Assembly (NCBI GenBank): GCA_030848705.1
Contig: CM061238.1
Coordinates: 80,190,685-80,254,684 of the forward strand
From: Heracleum sosnowskyi
Taxonomy: Eukaryota > Streptophyta > Magnoliopsida > Apiales > Apiaceae
Direction: 5' to 3'
Length of the DNA stretch: 64,000 nt
This document shows, one piece after another, positions 53,301 to 63,390 of the stretch. Below the pieces are notes generated by a model. The model made no database searches. It was not told the DNA's origin and saw nothing but the letters and a program-made list of their open reading frames with translations. How positions within the stretch are numbered: the stretch's first letter is position 1; every line of letters begins with the position of its first letter. A program made the position numbers and the translations under genes.

Positions 53301-54359
53301 TGTTGGGATTTATGGGTGATAGCATAGAAACAACTTAACCTTGTATGTACTTAATTTTTAATTAAGTAGAACATACTGTCACAGCCAAAGTATGTTCTTG
53401 TAATCAGTATGCAATGTCATTTTAATTGTGTAATTTGGAAGAAGTTCACTTGCTGTGTTCAAGCCTCAAAGAATGCATATTATATGACAGCATGAATAAA
53501 GGTTACTGTCATAAGCATTGACAGTAAGATTACAAGAAGACAGAATGTTGCAAGTCACGACAGCATATTCACTCTGACAGCAACATTGGCGGAAGACTAC
53601 GCGACAACAACTTTAGCCCTCGACAGCAAGTTTGGAAACCTCGACAGCACTCTATGCGGGGAACTCATACTGTCACCAAAAGAACATTCCTGTGACAGCA
53701 AGCTTTGCGGCAAAAGTAACTGTCTCGAGAAAGATCCTTGTTCTAGGTATCTTCTCAGTCAAATCCCGTGACAGTCTCAATGTTCAAGAAACAGGCGTGT
53801 TGCAGTATCCCTAAGCTGCACCAAGTCTGCAAGACTACGACAGAAGCTTCAAGCACTACAAAACAAAAGCTAATCAATTCAAGAGCAAGGTCAAGTCTCT
53901 ATTTGCTGAATTGTTTAACCTGGAAATAGAATGAATCTAGGTTGCTTTCTTTGTAATGTATGTCTGACATGTTAGCAATTTAGGAAAGTCACATGGGTAG
54001 ACAATCTGTAAGAAGCTGCCACTTGATAATGACAGCAGGTTCACAAACCCGTGTTGACAGTGATAGGATTAGTTTATACTTAGACTATCAATTCATTCTA
54101 GGAATGTAACGAAGGCAAGTAAGTGTCTTGGAGAAAACCGAAGCTCAAGAATTCTCTCTTGAGGTTGTAGCAACACTTTGCAAAATAAATAAAAACATTT
54201 ATTTTGTGAAACTTGTCTTTAGATCATACTGTTTGTGAATGCATACATAAATACTGATAACGTTAAATCTTAGTTTTGGTTGTTGAAATTGAGATTGAAT
54301 TTTATCAGTATTGCATTCATCCCCCCCCCCCCCCCTTCTGCAATACACAAGGACCAACA
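53301..54359 (+). repeat. 3' LTR of the young SIRE-like element
   Basis: 1059 bp, about 14 substitutions from the 5' LTR. The terminal C run is 15 instead of 17. It is followed by the target duplication AGTTA. Confidence 0.95.
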
Positions 54360-54364
54360 AGTTA

Positions 54365-56025
54365 CAGTGTGCAGCAAAGGCTAGAAAGATTCTTATGGCT
54401 TCAAGTCTAGCAACAGGTGCAAATGTCTCATCATAGTCTATTCCTTCCTGTTGGCAGTATCCTTTTGTTACTAGCCTTGCTTTGTTTCTTGTCACCATTT
54501 CATCCTCATCCAACTTGTTCCTGAAGACCCATTTTGTCTCAATGACTGATTTTCCTTTAGGTCTTGGAACCAATTTCCATACATTGTTTCTTTCAAACTG
54601 GTTAAGTTCTTCTTGCATAGCAATCACCCAGTCAGAATCCAACAATGCTTCATCAATTGTTCTTGGTTACATTTGAGACAGAAAGCATGAGAACATGTTG
54701 TCAACAGAGACATTACTTCTTGTCCTTACCCCAGAGGAAGGATTACCAATGATCAAATCATTTGTGTGATCCTTGTTCCATCTTGTGGCTCTGGGCAAGC
54801 TTCTTTGTTGATCAGGTGGATTAACTTCTGTTTGAGGAGATGAATCTTCACCAATGCAGTTATCTCCACCATGCTCTTCATTATCCCCAGAATCACCATC
54901 AATTTGAGGATTGGATGTGATGGTTTGTGACTGAGCTGGAGTTTGATCAACATCATTGTCATTGACAGTATCTTTCTCAAAACCAATAATTTGAGTAAGA
55001 CTGGGTTCTTCATCAACAATTTCTTCTTCTTCCAAGTATCCTTGATTCTCAAATCTAAGTGTCTACATTTGACCATCTTCATGCAATCCTGGAAACTTGG
55101 TTTCATCAAATGTGACATTCACACTTTCTTCAATTGTTCTGTGTTCTATGACATAGACTTTGTAAGCAATCCTTTCCAATCCATATCCCATGAAAATGCC
55201 TTCAAGAGCCTTGGTACCAAATTTTCCTTTCTTTTCATGGTTGTCTTTCATTATGAAACACTTACTTCCAAATACATGAAAATATTTGACAGTGGGTTTC
55301 TTCTCAGTCAACAGATGGTAAGGTGTGCTTCCATAAGTCTTGTTGATTATGGTTCTGTTCTGTGTATAGCAAGCTATGTTGATTTCTTCTACCCAGAAGT
55401 ATGTTGGCAATTTAGCATCATGCAACATAGTCCTAGAAGCTTCAATCAAAGTTCTGTTCTCCTTTTTACAACACCATTCTGCTGAGGTGTCCTTGCAGCA
55501 GAGAATTGTTGAACAATGCCTTCATCCTTGCAGAAGTTCCCAAGTAAGGCATTTCTGAACTCAGTACCATTATCACTCCTTAATATTTGAACTTTTGCAT
55601 TTGGAGTCCTGTCAAGAACTCTTATGTGATCAATGATAACTTGAGCAGCTTCATCTTTAGACTCTAGAAACTTCACCCAAGTGTATCTAGAGTAGTCATC
55701 CACCATAACTAATGCATATCTCTTTCTGGCTAATGATGGAACATTTACTGGGCCAAAAAGATCCATGTGGATTAGTTTAAGTGGTTCAGTGTTGGTGTTG
55801 ACCTGCTTTGATTTATGCACAGCTCTCCTCAGCTTTCCCATTTGACAATCTTCACACAGTCCTTCTTGGCAGAATTCCTGATGAGGTAGTCCTCTCACCA
55901 ATTTCTTCCTCATCAGCATATTCATTGTCTTGAAGTTAAGATGGGAGAGTTTCCTGTGCCAAAGCATTCTGTCACCAACAGTAGCTTTACTGTAAAAACA
56001 GTAAACTTTATCCTTCTTTGTTGAG
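54365..56025 (-). pseudogene. Integrase and N-terminal RT of the old SIRE-like element
   Basis: Right to left: pre-integrase (HRKLSHLNFKTMN, CEDCQMGKLRR), integrase with HMDLFGPV, DDYSRYTWVKF, RSDNGTEFRN and PQQNGVV, a frame change near 55447, YFWVEEINIACYTQNR, a TAG at 55063-55065, an acidic linker, a stop at 54667, then RT start (WKLVPRPKGKSVIETKWVFR to RIFLAFAAHCN). The sequence is cut by the AGTTA insertion site at 54364. The remaining RT lies at 38039-39258. The open frame at its right end starts within LTR sequence (see 56026-56790). Confidence 0.88.
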
Positions 56026-56790
56026 CTTCTTACAATTTGCCTACCCGTGTGTCTTACCCAAATTGCTATACAAACAGATTTATCATTACAGAAAAAGCAA
56101 TCTAGATACTTTCTATATTTAGCTAACACAATTCCAGTAGATGTTGATTTGTCATACTCTTGAATTGGTGAGCTTTGTCATGTGATCTCTCAAGCTTCTG
56201 TCGTAGTCTTGCAGACCTGATGCAGTGTTGGGATACTGCAGCACGCCTGTTTCTTGAACATCCAAATTGTCACATGTTTGACTGGGTAGATCCCCAATTC
56301 AAAGTTTATCCCTTTGAGACAGTATCCTGATCTCCAAGCTTGCTGTCACAAGAATGTGCTTTTGGTGACAGTAAGAAATCCCCGCAATAGATGCTGTCAG
56401 GAGTTCCAAACTTGCTGTCAGGATTTACAAACCTGCCGTCAGGATTTCCAACCTTTCCGTCAGGATTTCCAAACTTGTTGTCTCAAGGCTTCCACCAATG
56501 TTGCTGTCAGAGTGAATATGATGTCTTGACTTGCAACATGTTGTCTTCTTGTAACCTTACTGTCAGTGAGATTACTGTAACATTTATTCTTGTTGTCATC
56601 CTGATATACTCCTTGAGGCTTGAACAAACGAATGAACTTCTTCCAAGATTTATAAACAAGTTTATTACAGCAAATGAAATGGCTACAAGAACATACTCTG
56701 GCTGTGACAGTATGTTCTACTTAATAAAATTAAGTGTTACAAAACACAAAGTTAAGCTGTCTTCTAAGCTATCACCCATAAATCCTAACA
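56026..56790 (-). repeat. Partial 5' LTR of the old SIRE-like element
   Basis: Minus strand starts TGTTAGGATTTATGGG at 56790 and matches the young LTR up to about its position 39979 (GTAAGAAGC), where it jumps into pol sequence (TCAACAAAGAAGG). In the young copy this jump spans about 3.39 kb (39980-43367). It contains an expanded 21-bp repeat (56392-56488). Confidence 0.85.
56392..56488 (-). repeat. 21-bp tandem repeat in the old SIRE-like LTR
   Basis: Four units starting at 56392, 56413, 56434 and 56455 plus a partial fifth. Plus-strand unit TGCTGTCAGGATTTCCAAACT. The young LTR has the equivalent sequence only about once or twice (GACAGCAAGTTTGGAAACC near 39590). Confidence 0.88.
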
Positions 56791-58019
56791 AGAATACTTG
56801 TGGAAATCATATTTAGTATGATCAATAGGACATTGTAAAAGAACGGCAGAATCAGAAGCAAAAGTGTGTGCAGCTGATAAGATTTTATAATCCTGCATCC
56901 ATTTAGGTTGTACCTTTGTTCTAGTGGAAAACCTAGATGGTGCCAGTTGGGTGGGAAGAGAAGTGTTATGATTGTCAATCAGTGTATCAACCATAGTGTC
57001 TGAACTAGACCTATGTACTGAAGAATCAATATCTGATTCTGAATTATGATGAACTGAATAATCAGGTAAATCAGTGTGATCAGAAGAATCATGAATATCA
57101 GAAAGAGGAGTATCAATCTGAATAGAATCACTCTAAATGGATATATCAAGAGGAGTATTATAGTCACAAGAAATGTCAGGCATAGAAAATGGCAAAGGAG
57201 ATGAAGGTGTGTGTGAAATCTGGGCAAATAGAAATATGTCTTCATAAAAGACAACATTCCTGGAAGTATGAATGATTTTAGTTAAAGGATCATATAACAA
57301 ATATACTTTAGTAGTTAATGGATAACCCAAGAAAACTATACGAATAGCCCTTGGAGCTAATTTGTCTGAACTTTGCTGAGACAAATATGCTAAACAACCA
57401 AATGATTTTAAATGATCATATGTAGGAGATTTTTTGAAAAGTTTTTCATAGGGACTGACATAGCCTAGAACAGATGAAGGGATTCTATTTATGAGATAAG
57501 TAGAAGCCAGAAGACAATATCCCCGAAAAGAGTCAGGAAGATAAGATTGGAATTTAAGTGCTCTTGTCATTTCAAGAAGAGTTCTGTGCCTCCTCTCAAC
57601 TCTCCCATTTTGTTGGGGAGTGTAGGGGCAAGTAGTCTGATGAATAATGCCATGTTTAGCAAAGAAGCTAGTAAGGTCATAGTTAATAAACTCTCCACCA
57701 TTATCACTCCTTATACATTTAATAGAAGAACTGAATTGATTTAGGACATAAGCATAAAAGTCTTGAATAGATTGAATGACATGATGTTTAGTAGGCAAAA
57801 GTATGGTCCAAATAGCCCTACTGAAATCATCAACAAGAGTCAAAAAGTATTTACAACCAGTATCAGTTGGAGTCCGATAAGGACCCCAAACATCACAATG
57901 CAGTAAATCAAAGGAATGTAGAGACTGAGAAGAACTTAAAGAAAAAGGTTGTTTACAGAGTTTTGCTAAAGGACAAACATTACAAGGGGTAATGGAACAA
58001 GGACTAGATGAAACACTAG
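56791..58019 (-). pseudogene. Copia integrase and downstream linker (copy B)
   Basis: The minus-strand frame 57133-57843, extended upstream by HCDVWGPYRTPTDTGC, has the integrase Asp (DVWGP), Asp (IRSDNGGEF) and Glu (PQQNGRVERRH). After a TAG at 57133-57135 the linker towards RT continues (LAPSRFSTRTKVQPKWMQDY, ILSAAHTF) until 56791. There the old SIRE-like LTR interrupts, and RT is not found. A frameshift near 58010-58020 separates it from the upstream part. Confidence 0.82.
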
Positions 58020-59824
58020 TTAAAGTACAGGAATCCTGGAAATAACATTATGTGGTATGTGACCAAGTCGCTTGTGCCACAAAGAAGCAGAGCTATGTGT
58101 TGCAGCAGAATGAGCAGAAAGATGAGAAGATTGACTGATGTTCACAGAAGAAGTTGGCATGACATTATTCAGCTGATATAAGCCATCTACCAAATTACCA
58201 AGTACCAATTCCGTCCTCTGGGATTGGTCCTGTAGAATACACTTATCAGAAGTGAAAAATATGTGTGATTTGGTTTGAGATGAAAGTTTGCTGATGGAAA
58301 GCAAATTGAGGTTAAAAGAAGGTATTAACAAGACATCATGAATGAAGAATGAAATGGAATGTAAATGAACAGATCCCATATGAGTAACATTTGCTGTTTG
58401 ACCATTAGGAAACTTGACAGAAACAGGTGAATCAAGAAGTTTAATATCATGCATGAAAGATGAATTACAACACATATGATTTATTGCTCCGGTGTCTAAG
58501 ATCCAAGTATTGGTTGTAAGACTAGAAATAGACATTAAGGATAGCACGGTACCTGCTATATTATGTCCAGAAGAAAAAGAATTAGGTTGAGAAACAGAAG
58601 CAGGCCTTTGCAAATTCTGAAGAAGAAAGTTCATTTGAGCTTGTAAAGCTTCCATTTGAGAATTTAGATGCCCTTCATCAGGTGAAGTGGAGCTAGAAAT
58701 AGGATTAGAAACATCAGAACAAACTTGAAAAGCTTGACTAGGCTTGGTGTTTCCAGAAGAAGGCTTGTTGAATGTTCTTTTCTTGTTCCTATTGTTAGGA
58801 TTATATGGATGATCAGCTGGATATCCAATCAGTTTATAACAAGACTCCTTAGTATGGTTTTTACCATGACAATAAGAGCATTCAGAAGGCATACTTTTTT
58901 CAAACCGCTTATAGGAACTAGTAGAACCTCCAGCAGGATGAGCATTGTGTTGAGGAATGTTAACCATCATAGCAATAGGGGAAGGATCACTACCATGAAA
59001 TTGCCTTTGTTTTTCTTCCTGTTTAATGAGAATAAAAGCCTGATTCATAGACGGCCATGGATTCATCATCAATAAATGTCCCCTTGCAGTAGTACAACTG
59101 CTGTGAAATCCCATTAAAAACTGAATCAACCTTCTTTTTTCAAGTTTCAATTCCCAATCATTCACAGCACCACAAGAACAATTAACAACAGGATCTAAAG
59201 CTCGTAGTTCATCCCAAAATCCTTTTAATTTGTGAAAATACAACTCGACCGAATCATTTCCTTGCTCTAGTTTAAACAAAGCTCTCTGAATCTCATAAAT
59301 CTTGTGTCCACTCACAGAAGCAAACCTCTCAGTAAGTTCATTCCAAACGGCAGATGCACTATCCATGTAATTCATATTATTACTAATTTCATCAGAAACA
59401 GTATTTAGAATCCAAGTAATCACCATATCGTTTACACGACGCCAGTGAGGAAACAACGAAGAAGACTCAATCGGAGGCTTAAAATCACCATTAACGATGA
59501 CTAATTTATTCTTAGCAGATAAAGCAATCTGAATTGATCGTTTCCATGATGAAAATTTTTCTGATCCTAAAAGTTTCTTTGAGATTAAAACCATGCATGG
59601 CTGATCATTATTGTGAAGAAATAAAGGATGCAGATTACTATCAATAGTAAGATTACTGTAATTGACATTATCCATTGAAAATCAGTTGAATTAGATACAT
59701 TACCAACCGGATTTGTACTAGTTGTCGCGATGCCGATATGATTGACAGGATTAGCCATAACTGCACTAGCATATGAAGGAAATGCATGAAAATTGGTTCG
59801 ATTAGCAGATTGATTGCGAGACAT
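58020..59824 (-). pseudogene. Copia gag-protease-pre-integrase (copy B)
   Basis: Starts MSRNQSANRTNFHAFPSYAS at 59824. A 1-nt loss near 59677 shifts the frame (TDFQWIMS instead of the copy A TDSSMDNVN), after which 58020-59675 is open for 551 codons. UBN2-type gag, zinc knuckle CSYCHGKNHTKESCYKLIGYP, protease WILDTGAINHMC, and pre-integrase SLWHKRLGHIPHN are all present. It ends at a frame break before the zinc-finger cysteines. Confidence 0.85.
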
Positions 59825-59881
59825 TCAGAGACGAAGAAACCCTAGAAAATTGGGTGAATTTGTAGAAATGAAGTGCGGAAT

Positions 59882-59893
59882 GCTCTGATACCA
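59882..59893 (-). other. Primer-binding site of copia copy B
   Basis: Minus strand TGGTATCAGAGC, identical to copy A at 12746-12757. Confidence 0.85.
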
Positions 59894-59894
59894 T

Positions 59895-60233
59895 ATAGAG
59901 ATTCATGAAATGAAGAACTATAACCATTTGTATCTACATTTACGTATGTACAATGACTTCACAGTGATGAAGAAGAAGAAGTATAATCTCCATTAAAGCT
60001 CTAGAGAGCAAACTAGAAAAGTTTGTTACAAGTGAAGTAAAACAGAATCCAATACAATTTGTCCTTTTATCCTGCTGACTAGCAATGTGTAACTAATTAA
60101 CTCATAACCAACTATTGACAGCTAGATATGATCCGGATATGATTAGCTAATCATTACATCACTAATTGTGTAGATTTCTATATATCATAATATTATATTA
60201 CTAAATTCATGCATATCATTCAGGTTAGTTACA
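59895..60233 (-). repeat. 5' LTR of copia copy B
   Basis: About 339 bp, collinear with 12759-13097. The outer start TGTAACTAACC is shared. The inner edge is approximate. Confidence 0.6.
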
Positions 60234-61987
60234 CAAAATAGTTGACATTAAGAATTAGACTAAAACTTTAGGTAATAGAGTATAATTAAGTTTTTATTGT
60301 GTAATAGAGTATTATTAAGTTTGGTATATGAGATTGGAATCAGGAATCGGGTTAAGGTAGTATAGGCGAGGTGTCATTTCTGATATCATGTGTTTGGTTA
60401 TAATGAATATATTTGATTTATGATATTTTCAATATTGATTTAATTATTTTTAATATATTTTTGAGTCATTGATTTATTTTTGTATTAAATTTTACATTTA
60501 ATTTCTTAAATAAATATGAAAATAGTATAATACAATATTGATTCCATATACTCCTTTCTCCAGAACACCTCCCCTGAAACTATTAGATCGCATGATGTAG
60601 TGTTATACATATTAATTTAATTTAATTAATTGATCAATTTTAAAATTTTAGTCAAATAAGTCAATTCAGGTTTTCAGATAGAGTGATACTCTAATTTCAT
60701 ATATGTCGGGTCTGGATTGAATTACATACTACCAACAATAAAACGGAAAGAAAAGTTCGTGGGGTGTGCTACGTGTGTTTGGGGTATCTTAAAAAAGTTG
60801 ATTTATATATTAAAATGAATAAGTCTCATGTAAGTGATAAATGGATGAATTTTTATAAGTTGTATTGGTGTTTGGATAAATTTACTTATAAGTTAGTTAC
60901 AAATTTGCTAACATTTTAAAAATAATTATTAAATACAATGAGCTAAATACATGCATTTTAAATTAAGAAAACATTTAAAAACACATATATAAAAATATGA
61001 AGTATTAAAAGACAAAAAATTGAAGCAATAAGTCAATAAGTTAAGGAAAATGTACGTTGTTACTAACATTCAACTTATGAACATATAAGTTATAAGTTGG
61101 TTTATAAGTTGGGTTGACAAACACCCTACATAAGTTCGTACGTGTTTATAAGTTATAAGCTAGCTTATAACTAAGTTGTCGAACAGGCTTTGGAGGATGT
61201 TAAGTGCAAATGAGATAACTAGCTTATAGTCCCTGGGTATTTAAAAATTATTTAATAATAATTAAATTTAAAAAAATTATATTTGAGATTGAATAATATG
61301 ATTTTGAAAAAATTAATATTAATAGAAGAAAGTGTGTTTTTGTGTAATAATAAATATATTTAAAAATTAATTTAATTAGATATTTTATTATATATTTTTT
61401 ATATGTTATAAGATAATTTGCATTAATAAATTTAAAAAACTTAAAATTTAATATTTTATTAATAAACTTATCATTAAAAATAATACATATTAATGATATT
61501 ATTAAAAATGGAATGCAAAATTCTTATAATTTAAAATGGGTCAAAATAAGTATATGGATTAAAAACCTAAAATGGATAATTAATTACGTCTATGCTAGAT
61601 TATAACCCGTTTTACTGTACACATATATTTTAATAATTATTTGATAATAATAAATTAAATAATTTTCTGAAAAAATTAATATTCATAGAATAAAGTGTGT
61701 TGCTTTTGTATATTATAATTAAGTTATTTAAAAATTAAATTAATTAAATATTTTAATATCTATATTATATATGTTAGGGGATAGTTTGCACGAATGAATG
61801 AAATATTCAAAATTAGAAATTAATTCGACCTTTTTAAAAAACAATTACTATCAATAACATAAATTATACTAAGATTGAAAGTTAAACTTTATAAATAATA
61901 ATGGATTAAAATAAGTATATAAATCATTACAAATTTAGATATAAATACGACATAAAAAATGGATAATCAATTTTTTGACACGGATGG
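60234..61987. other. AT-rich flank of duplication copy B
   Basis: No coding sequence. It is collinear with 13098-14854 and includes the TTATAAGTT-rich MITE-like stretch (about 60770-61190). Confidence 0.6.
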
Positions 61988-62550
61988 TGTAACACCCCCA
62001 GATCCGGGGTCAGGAATCTGGGTTGTCACGCTCCATCAATTATACAATACCTGCATTACTTACAACATTCTAATAATACAACTCCAAAGACCCCAATCAC
62101 TTGTGCACACACACACAAGTTATAACCTTGGAAATGAGAAACAAAAGTAACATTTGTTATTACAAATCAAATGTACTAACCAGGATCTCATCTATTATTT
62201 ACAACCTCTACCTGAAGTTACAATAATAGACCTCACCGTTCTATACAAGGTTTATTAATACAAACCTACTCGAAAATAATTCTTACTAATTCAAGCTGCA
62301 ACTATTCTGCTAACTCCGGCAGTATCCATCTTGCTGAGCTAACTCAAGGGTGGTCTCTCCATTCCCTTAATCTCGTAATACGGGGTGAATCGACAATGTT
62401 TTCTTCATGCTGAAAGTTTTAATAAAGCAAGAATGAGCTAATAGCGCTCAGCAAGAAATCTATCCCAGTTTAAATATTTAAACCTTTAAGGTAGATAATC
62501 CATATAGGATCAAAGTTTTAACACTACTAGGGTTTGACCCCAAAATAGTA

Positions 62551-63030
62551 TACAGTTCAAAATACTGTATGACTTATAATCATACTCAAATACTCTCGTA
62601 AATCATTTAGAAATCCTTGGTACCAATATAATAAACCAAGTCTCAAAACATATCTTTTTAAAATAGATATTAACGTTGGAATCAAGGCTTAAAGCCTATC
62701 CATTGATTCAAAATACTATACAGTTCAACATACTGTATATCTTAAATACCTCCTCAACATATATATACGCATATCTATTTAGATATCTCATATTGTTCAA
62801 AACACTGTAAAATATCAGTAATGAACACCTTTTTGAAGCTGTTGTGTTGTGATATATATAAAAACAAGAATGAGCACTAAAGCTCAACAATAACATATAT
62901 AGCGGCTTATATAAAGCTCTGCAAGCTCATATATCATTTGCAACATTTGAAATCTCATTCGTATACAGAATGATGTTTAGAGTAACCTTTTTGTCAAAAC
63001 ATGCCTTACAGTTCAAATACTGAATGAGGA
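62551..63030. repeat. Recurrent ACAGTTCAA...ACTGTA palindromic word
   Basis: TACAGTTCAAAATACTGTA near 62554, TACAGTTCAACATACTGTA near 62719, and degenerate forms near 62795 and 63010. Each can fold on itself. They lie within the LTR of the right-hand element. Confidence 0.7.
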
Positions 63031-63244
63031 ACATCATTGTTCAATCACTGTCACATTATCGGTAACTCAGCACCTAGGCTTTCGTTACAATGTGCAGCAC
63101 AATTCCAAGTGGAAGAAGGGGACATTCTGGAACACCCGATACATGGTGATCAACAGCTGTATCGTAACATACTTCTCTACTAGTAGAAGGACGCTTTCCT
63201 GTTCGGTTATCACCTTGGCCGCGTTCGGGCCCATTGCGCTATAA

Positions 63245-63390
63245 GGTCACTACATCGGCACCTGTTTCATTGCCGTGAAAGCCTTTGCACGCAAGGTCAC
63301 TACCTCAGCGCCTGTTTCATCACTGGGAAAGCCTTGATAATTATGGTCACTACCCCGGCACCCGTTTTATTGCCGTGTAAGCCCTTCCAG
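63245..63390. repeat. 50-bp tandem repeat, three units, in the right-hand LTR
   Basis: Units start at 63245, 63295 and 63345 (exact 50-bp period), each GGTCACTAC followed by a GGCACC-type word, TGTTTCATT-type and GAAAGCC. Locally GC-rich in an AT-rich LTR. Confidence 0.88.

Larger units (their letters stand above)
39264..54359 (+). mobile_element. Full-length SIRE/Maximus-like Ty1/copia element, ~15.1 kb
   Basis: 15,096 bp with LTRs 39264-40324 (1061 bp) and 53301-54359 (1059 bp), both TGTTGGG...CCAACA, and target duplication AGTTA (39259-39263, 54360-54364). It has an initiator-Met primer site at 40327 and polypurine tract TTGGGGGAGAT before the 3' LTR. Order: gag, protease, integrase, RT, RNase H (copia order), small acidic ORF, long accessory ORF. 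It is inserted in opposite orientation into RT of an older member of its own family. The LTRs differ by about 14 substitutions plus a C-run length change. Several stops and frameshifts make it defective. A solo LTR (49602-50163) sits in the accessory ORF. Confidence 0.95.
34021..56790 (-). mobile_element. Old SIRE/Maximus-like Ty1/copia element, truncated and split
   Basis: Minus-strand element of the same family as 39264-54359, which is inserted in its RT region. From right to left: partial 5' LTR (56026-56790, starting TGTTAGGATTTATGGG), integrase and RT pieces, [young element], RT/RNase H, small acidic ORF, and the long accessory ORF cut at 34021. An internal deletion removes the end of the LTR, the primer site, gag and protease. 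By comparison with the young copy the 3' end lacks about 3.5 kb, including the 3' LTR. It lies in the minus-strand copia copy B on the right and against the FAR1-like fragment on the left. Confidence 0.88.
57501..61987. repeat. Segmental duplication, copy B
   Basis: Direct copy of 10670-14854, more complete (it keeps segments deleted in copy A) but lacking about 15 bp present in copy A gag (near 11805). The right edge is the insertion of an LTR element at 61988; copy A continues there uninterrupted. The left edge is only where copy A was cut, since copy B copia sequence continues to 56791. Confidence 0.88.

Noticed and set aside
53586..53814. 60-61-codon ORFs shared with 39549-39777
   Set aside because: LTR sequence present twice; composition reflects the GACAGCAA repeats, not a gene.
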